Source: Dimargaris cristalligena
Taxonomy: Eukaryota > Kickxellomycota > Dimargaritomycetes > Dimargaritales > Dimargaritaceae
Direction of reading: 5' to 3'
Length of the DNA stretch: 14,849 nt
Assembly: GCA_027576995.1 (NCBI GenBank)
Contig: JANBQC010000658.1
Location: 1 to 14,849, forward strand
Position numbers and translations under genes: made by a program. Shown one piece after another: positions 1 through 5,790 of the stretch (positions within the stretch are counted from its first letter, which is position 1; every line of letters starts with the position of its first letter). Under the pieces are notes generated by a model that worked only from the letters and a program-made list of their open reading frames with translations, was not told the origin of the DNA and searched no databases.

Positions 1-1116
1 GGACATATATAGTGAATCAATAGTCAATCAATAAACGTGGGTCTTTTTCTTTCCTTACACTTGTTTTAATGCTAACAACCAGGGTTGGAGTAGCCTATAC
101 GATAAACTCTATGGGCATACGATCCATTGGAGATTCCCAAGGCAGCACTGTGGATATTCGGTCCCCACAAACCAGCTTGGGGCATTCCGAAGATGCGTCA
201 GGCCTTGGGGACTTTGGCCTCATACCACCTAACATTAAAAGTCAGCAGAGGGTTACTTCTTTGGCTGTTCTTCTTGGCCGGGATGACCTGTAATAAGGCA
301 CCAAACCAGAATTTGCCACAACATTGAATAACAAAAATGCGGTAGTTTTTTTATGGCCCACTAAGACCATTAAATGTTCTTTACCAAGGGCCCTCACAGT
401 CATTTAGGTTAGGAGGTGCGTTATCCCCCATGTCTCAGACCAAGCGGTAATTTTATACTGCTTCTATTATTCCTTGAAACTGCGTTCAAGTAAGTGAGCC
501 GACTCAGCCAATAACCAAGGGACAAGTGTTAAAAGCATGCACTTCCTCAAGATCACCCTTCCTAAATATCCAACTCTAAAGTTTTTTCTCCCTTGACACT
601 CTGAATGAGTGCGACGCGACTAAATAATACCTGGCTGATTACCAGCCCGCAGCAACTTAAAGCCACTCTAAGTATCCTATAGTTGGGATTTGGAAGATGA
701 CCTTTGGGGCGCATTTGGACTTTTATTAACGTCTAAATTATTATTTTCCGTACCAGGTTAGATGCCCCCATAATTAACATGTTTCAAGCTGTATACCTTC
801 GTACGGTGAAACAAATGTACATTAGCGCTCAAATTTATTGAGCCTTATTACTACATAAGTCATTTAATATGAACTTTGCCCAATTATGATGTATTTTTAA
901 AATGACCAGTCGGCCTTCTAGACAGCCATCGGATTGTGTACTAGTAGTCCACGTCCACTTCGACCAGGCTGTGCTTAGCCCGTGTAAAGAAGGCTATACA
1001 AAATGTCCTACTGAATTAGTCCCCAGAAAACATTATCGGTTTAGATCACAATACACGATGGTATCAAGGGGGTAAATATGGGTGAAATTCAGCCCAGCTA
1101 TATAAGGGTTTACATT
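1..1116. other. Left flank, no gene recognised
   Basis: This AT-leaning stretch holds many stops in all frames. The only patch that looks slightly coding is about 109-325 (+), a frame without an ATG at its 5' end whose translation I do not recognise. A good TATA-box match (TATATAAG, 1099-1106) lies 18 nt or less from the left end of the retrotransposon. I found no tRNA, rRNA or repeat shared with the rest of the window. Confidence 0.5.
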
Positions 1117-1254
1117 ATTCGTTTTTAAAAACTCATTATGTTAATAGAGGGGAAAGAAAAATTTTTCCGTAAAAATATTACTTTCCCCGAAGTAGAAAGG
1201 AAAAATTTTCTAGCGAAAATTTGTTTCTCTATCTTTCTCCTTCTTTTATTCCTT
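1117..1254 (+). repeat. Split direct repeat A1 (left terminus)
   Basis: This 138-bp repeat is identical to 5193-5330 by base-by-base reading; flanking bases differ at both ends. It contains two possible hairpins: an 8-bp stem (1149-1156 with 1181-1188) and an 8-bp stem with a TAGC loop (1203-1210 with 1215-1222). It is AT-rich and does not code for a recognisable protein. Confidence 0.9.
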
Positions 1255-1427
1255 GTGAATAAAAGTTTGGTAGTGATCGTTTTATTTGGTCTATATACTA
1301 CCGATTCCTCCGATATTTGTCCTTCCTCAGTCTATAGGGTCCTATTTACCCGATCTAGTATAATAGTTATCTCAGTTTAATCCCTACCATTTACGCCCTA
1401 CCTCTCGTGGCTTTTAGTTTCTCCAGT
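1255..1427 (+). other. Retrotransposon leader between A1 and Gag
   Basis: This pyrimidine-rich stretch lies between the left repeat and the first Gag ATG at 1428. It presumably carries the 5' leader of the element transcript. A TATATAC-like string near 1290 is a weak promoter candidate. No coding frame is convincing. Confidence 0.35.
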
Positions 1428-2129
1428 ATGTCAAATCCCCTTGAAGAACGTTTCAAAACCATGGAGAACCTCCTCACCGAACTGATTAGCGAGCGACAGG
1501 CTACCCACCCAATTGATCAGGGAGGCTGTAACCTCCAGGATAAGAATCTCCCTGATGCTTTATAGCATGTCCCCAGCAGTTTCCGGCCGGCAGTGTATGC
1601 GCGGGAACGTCAACCAATCAGTCAGTGGGTGGATTACCTCCTCCCCTTCTCCCACTTACCCCCCGAGTCTCGGATCGTCCGGTCTCACACTGACACTTAT
1701 TCTGCCAATATGGCTCTGGAATCGCGCGAGGAGTATTTCGCTGGGCAGTCCCAATTGTCCTTGATTGTTGCCGGATTAGCGTATGCCGAATCCATTGATT
1801 CTGGCTTCTCCACTGACCCACGAGTGGCTTACGTCATTCGAATTCTTGCTGGTGCAATCGACGGGACACTTTTATCCCGTTTGACACTTAATCGGATCAA
1901 GGTCACCGAAGGCGTGAAGGTTGCGAATACCATCCGGATGATGGACGAGAGCGATTTAGTCTCCAATAGCTCGTTACGATTACAAGGACTCATTTCACAG
2001 TTTATGGCCAAGAAACGTGATCAGGAAACCGCGGTTGCAGCTCAGGTCGCGGTCAGATCACAGACTACTAATTCTGATAGTGCTAAGGCAAACCCCGTAG
2101 TGGGTAAGCCTGGCACTCGTCAGGATTAG
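1428..2129 (+). CDS. Gag-like protein of the DIRS element, interrupted by TAG
   Basis: First frame of the element, in the position where DIRS elements encode Gag. The start ATG at 1428 opens a short amphipathic segment (residues about 4-24, leucines and acids in heptad-like spacing), a likely coiled coil. Codon 46 is TAG (1563-1565); the same frame then stays open to the TAG at 2127-2129, giving 233 codons before the terminal stop. The part after the TAG includes a charged, glutamine-rich tail. There is no CCHC zinc knuckle. The ATG-to-TAG spacing and the continuing frame suggest a single point change, perhaps from a glutamine codon, but read-through cannot be excluded. The last 29 nt overlap the RT frame. 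The call as Gag rests on position and architecture, since Gag proteins of this order diverge too much to recognise by eye. Confidence 0.6.
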
Positions 2130-2169
2130 CTCCAACAGCCCGTCCAAGGAGGGACCTCTGCATTTGCAG
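2104..2169 (+). other. Possible 66-nt intron across the Gag stop codon
   Basis: A GTAAGC donor at 2104 and a TTTGCAG acceptor ending at 2169 bound a 66-nt segment containing Gag's terminal TAG. Its removal keeps the Gag frame, which then runs on to the recombinase stop. More AG acceptors follow at 2174, 2179 and 2182; the last two would instead join Gag to the RT frame. The branch-site match is poor: there is no CTAAC, which the helicase introns here have. This is inference only. Confidence 0.3.
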
Positions 2170-3869
2170 GTCAGGTCAGCAGTGGACACTTGGGCTTCCC
2201 TAAAAACCTCCCCCCATGTTCTCGATTGGATCAAACATGGGGTTGCTATTCCTTGGAAGGAGGGGCCCCCACCCCCTTTCAATATCCCCGAGTGCCCCTT
2301 AGCCAGCCCAGACGAAGTGGGGTTTATGCAGTCCGAGATCCAGCGGATGCTATTGGCTGGGGCAATTCGGGAGATACCCCACGGTACCTTTGTCTCCCCC
2401 TCCTTCTTGATCCCCCGCAAAGGAGGCGGGTACCGCCTTATCACCGATCTGAGGTACTTAAATACATTCTGTCGGTCACGCACGATGCGTTACGAAACCT
2501 GGGACGCAGTGCGCAATTATATCCAGCCGGACCAGCGCGCGATATCCTTCGATTTAAAGGATGGTTATATGGCAATTGGAATCCACCGGAATTTCCAAGG
2601 GTTCTTCCAGACTCGGTTACTTGGGAAACTTTACCAGTTCAATACTCTTCCCTTTGGCTGGAAGTTGTCTCCTTTTTTCTTTTGCAAAACAATGAAAACC
2701 CTTACTACTACCCTTCGCTCATGGAAGTTGAATTGCTTACCCTATCTGGACGATTATTTAGTCCTCTGCTCAGGTTCGTCCACCAAAATGCAGTCTACGT
2801 CCCTCAGGGTACAAGAATTAATTCATTCCCTGGGCCTCCGCCCCCACCCCAAGAAGTGCCAGTGGGACCCAGTGGCAGTTATACAACACCTGGGATTAAC
2901 TCTAGATATCCCCCGGATGCAGTTCATGCTCACCTCCGAGTTCCGCGAAAAACTGACAGGCCAGGTACACCATCTCCTCCGCAAGGTTGCCCAACAGAAA
3001 CGGGTAGTAAAGGCCCGGGCCTTAGCCTCCTTGACAGGGTTAATCCAGTCAGCCCGGTTGGTCTTCCCTGCAGTTCGAATGTACCTACGCTCACTATACC
3101 AGTGCCTGACAACCAAGGCGAGTTGGAATGCAACAATCAGGCTGACCAATGCGGCCTGTCGAGATCTAAAACGGTTGTATTATACCCTCTTGGACCCCGA
3201 GTTAAGCTACCCCATTCAGACCCCGGTTCGGACACACACTCTGACCACCGATGCCAGCTCCCAGGGCTTCGGGTGGACTTACAATTCCGCCCTTGGCCAT
3301 GGGATGTGGACTCAGGAGGAAGCCCAACTCCATATTACCGCTTTGGAGCTCATGGCTGTCGAAGAGGCCTTGAAGAGGAGCCTACCAATGATTATCGGTC
3401 ACCAGATCCAACTAAGAACAGATGCTACCAGCGTGGTGGCAGCAATAAACGGTTACGGATCACGGAGCCATCTGCTAAATCAAATAGTTCGTCGGATTTG
3501 GGCCTTAGTAGCCAAGAACAACATTGTAATCTTCGGGGGGGCACAGCATCTGGTCAGAATTCTCAATACCGAGGCCGACTTTCTCTCCCGGATCAACCAG
3601 CAGGGGGATTGGAAACTGGCGCGCGAATTATTCAGGTCCCTAGATCACTCATTCGGGCCGCACACAATCGATTGGTTTGCAAGTCCCTGGAATGCCCAGC
3701 TGACCCGCTATTGCACCTTGAACCCACATCCCAGAGCAGTCGGACAGGATGCCTTCTCCCTCGATTGGTCACAGGAAAACGGGTGGTTCAATCCACCATT
3801 TGGAGTAATCAATCGGGTATTAGCGAAAATAATACAAGAACAGGCGCGAGGGACAATTATTCTACCCCT
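2130..3869 (+). other. Stop-free frame underneath the RT gene, in phase with Gag and YR
   Basis: Directly after the Gag TAG the same frame has no stop until 5019, so it covers the whole RT gene in its -1 frame. The translation is rich in proline, serine, glycine and arginine, has no domain I recognise, and lacks an ATG at its 5' end. Uniform base use predicts about 29 stops in 630 codons; there are none. It may be translated as a linker between Gag and the recombinase, or be kept open for another reason. Overlapping long frames are known in DIRS-1 of Dictyostelium. Confidence 0.45.
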
Positions 3870-4032
3870 ATGGCGGAGCCAACCCTGGTGGCCACCCCTA
3901 GTCAAGCATGCAAAATCAATCAGCGAACTTCCGATTCATGGCCAGTGGGCAATCCCACCAATGGGGTCTCACAATTTACTCCCAGAACCATTCATGAATC
4001 GACGTTGGAAAATGATCGTAGCTCGTTTTTAG
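2164..4032 (+). CDS. Reverse transcriptase / RNase H / methyltransferase-like polyprotein
   Basis: Copies element RNA into DNA and removes the RNA strand. Residue numbers count from 2164. The RT domain spans about 25-260, with the motif A aspartate at D130 (FDLKDGY) and YLDD at 194-197. RNase H follows, with acidic residues D363, E395, D420 and D472. A C-terminal segment carries NPPF at 543-546, the position of the adenine-methyltransferase-like motif of DIRS and PAT elements. The protein ends in TAG at 4030-4032. The start is uncertain: the frame is open from 2101, the codon at 2164 is TTG, and the first ATG (2326) falls inside the RT domain. The protein is therefore probably made as a Gag fusion, by splicing or a +1 shift, or from a non-AUG start. 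No frameshift or lost catalytic residue was seen. Confidence 0.85.
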   Translation: MQVRSAVDTWASLKTSPHVLDWIKHGVAIPWKEGPPPPFNIPECPLASPDEVGFMQSEIQRMLLAGAIREIPHGTFVSPSFLIPRKGGGYRLITDLRYLNTFCRSRTMRYETWDAVRNYIQPDQRAISFDLKDGYMAIGIHRNFQGFFQTRLLGKLYQFNTLPFGWKLSPFFFCKTMKTLTTTLRSWKLNCLPYLDDYLVLCSGSSTKMQSTSLRVQELIHSLGLRPHPKKCQWDPVAVIQHLGLTLDIPRMQFMLTSEFREKLTGQVHHLLRKVAQQKRVVKARALASLTGLIQSARLVFPAVRMYLRSLYQCLTTKASWNATIRLTNAACRDLKRLYYTLLDPELSYPIQTPVRTHTLTTDASSQGFGWTYNSALGHGMWTQEEAQLHITALELMAVEEALKRSLPMIIGHQIQLRTDATSVVAAINGYGSRSHLLNQIVRRIWALVAKNNIVIFGGAQHLVRILNTEADFLSRINQQGDWKLARELFRSLDHSFGPHTIDWFASPWNAQLTRYCTLNPHPRAVGQDAFSLDWSQENGWFNPPFGVINRVLAKIIQEQARGTIILPLWRSQPWWPPLVKHAKSISELPIHGQWAIPPMGSHNLLPEPFMNRRWKMIVARF

Positions 4033-5021
4033 GCTCACTTAGGACCCAGGGGGATTATTCTTCCGTGATTACAGACCGGTGGTTGGCACACTTGGCCCCA
4101 AACTTACCAGAAGGAAGTATGGCATCAACTATCCTGAAGAACAGCCTCTCCAAGGCAACTTGGAAGACCTACGAGAATCATCATCGCCAATTTCTGCAAT
4201 TTTGTCAATTGAGAAGTATGCCGGCACACCCGATCTCAGACGCGACTCTAATTTCATACCTAGTACACCTATATACCTTAAGGGTAAATCCCCGGTCAAT
4301 ACCTGGGAGGCTAGCACTGATAACAAAGTTTGATAGGGTCACTTATAGCCAGGTCAAATTTTCCGAGGAGGCCGCATCACAGTTTCGAAAGGGCTACGCA
4401 GTTACCTTTTACCAGGACCTTCCAGAGTCGAGGGATCCCCAAGGAGCACGCCCAATCCCCACACATCTATATAGGTGTCTGTATTCCCTGGGGTGGGTCC
4501 CGAATAAGGTACAATTAGAATGGGGTGCTCTATTTATCATTGGCATTATTTTTGGTCTACGCGCGAATTCATTAGCCAGTCTACGACGGCAGGATGTGAC
4601 CCTCGAGGGTCTTACATTGTCTGTCTTTATTGCAGGTGAAAAACGTAAGGCACACTTAGAAGGTATCCATCGAGTGGCCAGTCCAATTTGCCCAGGCTTT
4701 AAAGCCATTCTTGAACAGTATCTAGCATCACTAACCTCAGACAGGCTGTGGCAAACATTCAAGAGCAACCCAGCAGCCTGGGTTACCCGGAGTATCCAAG
4801 CCCTATTCCAATCATTTGGGCATCAGGGTATCACTGCCTCTGACTACTCATCACATAGTTTGAGGAAGACAATGGTTGCTGGTATGCTCGCGGCTAAGAT
4901 TAATCCATTGAGGGTATTGGATTGGGGCCGTTGGGAGGCATTAGAAACTATGAGGGCTTATTGCCGAGTATCTTTACCTTATCATCCGGATCTCCAATTA
5001 GTTTTCTCATTTATCATTTAA
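3870..5021 (+). CDS. Tyrosine recombinase (YR) of the DIRS element
   Basis: Integrates the circular DNA copy by site-specific recombination, in place of the DDE integrase of LTR elements. Counting from the ATG at 3870, the protein is 383 residues. An N-terminal core-binding (SAM-like) domain starts near residue 85 (SKATWKTYENHHRQF). The catalytic set is complete: R231 (GLRANSL), H329 and R332 (HSLRK), W355 (GRWEAL) and nucleophile Y364 (MRAYCR); a basic GEKRK patch between them is a plausible lysine site. The start is a choice: the frame is open upstream to 2130. The ATG at 3870 lies well before the fold, and a second one at 4119 is just before it. The CDS overlaps the 3' end of the RT gene by 163 nt in another frame. 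It ends with TAA, whereas Gag and RT end with TAG. Confidence 0.85.
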   Translation: MAEPTLVATPSQACKINQRTSDSWPVGNPTNGVSQFTPRTIHESTLENDRSSFLGSLRTQGDYSSVITDRWLAHLAPNLPEGSMASTILKNSLSKATWKTYENHHRQFLQFCQLRSMPAHPISDATLISYLVHLYTLRVNPRSIPGRLALITKFDRVTYSQVKFSEEAASQFRKGYAVTFYQDLPESRDPQGARPIPTHLYRCLYSLGWVPNKVQLEWGALFIIGIIFGLRANSLASLRRQDVTLEGLTLSVFIAGEKRKAHLEGIHRVASPICPGFKAILEQYLASLTSDRLWQTFKSNPAAWVTRSIQALFQSFGHQGITASDYSSHSLRKTMVAGMLAAKINPLRVLDWGRWEALETMRAYCRVSLPYHPDLQLVFSFII

Positions 5022-5121
5022 AGGATTCAACTATTTTCAGTTATCACATGTCAATTTCTTCAAGTTTCTATCCATTTAGTCTACCTAGTTATAAGTTTTA
5101 TATTTAGTTAAGAACCTTTCA

Positions 5122-5147
5122 GACAACTCCATTGTAATGGAGTCGTC
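5122..5147. repeat. 26-nt imperfect palindrome downstream of YR
   Basis: The inner arms ACTCCATT-like 5126-5133 and 5136-5143 pair perfectly over 8 bp with a 2-nt centre. After one mismatch, three more pairs form (5122-5124 with 5145-5147). It lies 100 nt after the recombinase stop and 29 nt before repeat B1. It could be a protein-binding palindrome or an RNA hairpin; function is unknown. Confidence 0.6.
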
Positions 5148-5175
5148 AATTCGAGAGTTAGGGTTATTGGGAATA

Positions 5176-5194
5176 GGCATCTATTAACGATAAT
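5176..5194 (+). repeat. Split direct repeat B1 (internal)
   Basis: A 19-bp sequence repeated exactly at 5488-5506, the right end of the element. It abuts A2 and shares its last two bases (AT, 5193-5194) with the start of A2. The B1-A2 junction thus equals the sequence made when the right and left ends are joined in a circle. Confidence 0.8.
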
Positions 5195-5330
5195 TCGTTT
5201 TTAAAAACTCATTATGTTAATAGAGGGGAAAGAAAAATTTTTCCGTAAAAATATTACTTTCCCCGAAGTAGAAAGGAAAAATTTTCTAGCGAAAATTTGT
5301 TTCTCTATCTTTCTCCTTCTTTTATTCCTT
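5193..5330 (+). repeat. Split direct repeat A2 (internal copy of the left end)
   Basis: Identical over 138 bp to 1117-1254. Identity of the two copies points to recent retrotransposition, because the copies are re-templated during each cycle. The same two hairpins as in A1 are present. Confidence 0.9.
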
Positions 5331-5487
5331 CCTACCAGCCGACCCTATTAGTTTATTCTATTTTTACGTTCAAATTTGTCTCTGCCGTGTTCTTTACACT
5401 TGTACACGACGACCTTTCGGTTATTATAGACCGTGGACTTGTCCATTGAGCGAAATAAGTATCGCCAATAAATAACAAAACGTCGAC
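5331..5487 (+). other. Unique segment between A2 and B2
   Basis: This 157-nt noncoding stretch is not repeated elsewhere in the window. It holds an AATAAA at 5467-5472, 34 nt before the right end, a plausible poly(A) signal for the element transcript. Confidence 0.4.
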
Positions 5488-5506
5488 GGCATCTATTAAC
5501 GATAAT
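5488..5506 (+). repeat. Split direct repeat B2 (right terminus)
   Basis: Exact copy of B1. The copies stop matching immediately after the final AT, which marks the right boundary of the element. Confidence 0.75.
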
Positions 5507-5790
5507 ATGTGTATGGGAGAATATATGGGAAATCTATTTTTAACTAGTAATATTAGCCGAATCTAATGAATTTTTCGTTATATAGCTCAGATGAACTTCT
5601 CCCATATTAACTAAGTCCTGGGCCAGTGAAAAATTGTGACTGGAAGGTAAGGAAGTGCCTATTTATCCCCTGGAAGCCCATTTTCTACTTAAAATCCATT
5701 CCGTGAATCTTCTATTGTTCTTTTTACGTGTGCCGCTTCGCCTAATTCTGCTATAATATTATTGACAACGACCCCAATGGATCTGTTGCC
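5507..5790. other. Upstream region of the PPR gene
   Basis: This 284-nt noncoding stretch separates the transposon from the PPR start. A 10-bp inverted repeat (5512-5521 with 5597-5606) and a TATAAT-like string near 5752 are visible. An ATG at 5777 opens a 10-codon frame ending at 5809, which overlaps the main start out of frame and could act as an upstream ORF that lowers translation. Confidence 0.5.

Larger units (their letters stand above)
1117..5506 (+). mobile_element. DIRS-order tyrosine-recombinase retrotransposon with split direct repeats
   Basis: A 4390-bp element. Seen in the sequence: a Gag-like frame, an RT with a YLDD motif, an RNase H domain with its acidic residues, an NPPF methyltransferase-like motif, and a tyrosine recombinase with R, HxxR, W and Y. 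The ends are not LTRs. The first 138 bp (A1) recur exactly at 5193-5330 (A2). The last 19 bp (B2) recur at 5176-5194 (B1), so that B1 and A2 abut and share the dinucleotide AT. This A1-ORFs-B1A2-B2 layout is the split-direct-repeat arrangement of PAT- and Ngaro-type DIRS elements. The methyltransferase-like domain is known from DIRS and PAT types rather than Ngaro, which favours a PAT-like assignment. No target-site duplication is visible, as expected for recombinase-mediated insertion. The Gag frame has one internal TAG; the rest looks intact. Confidence 0.9.

Noticed and set aside
1138..1380. 80-codon frame covering the A1 repeat
   Set aside because: It runs through a noncoding terminal repeat and its translation has no recognisable domain. 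The copy in A2 continues into different sequence.
1528..1579. Intron that would remove the Gag TAG at 1563
   Set aside because: The only GT/AG pairs (1528 to 1576 or 1579) remove 49 or 52 nt, which breaks the frame, and the donor GTAACC is weak.
2823..3149. Minus-strand frames within the RT gene
   Set aside because: Short, without domains, and opposite a well-supported RT/RNase H gene.
1117..5506. DIRS-1-type inverted terminal repeats or LTRs
   Set aside because: The terminal 138 bp recur in direct orientation inside the element, not at the other end, so the structure is split direct repeats.
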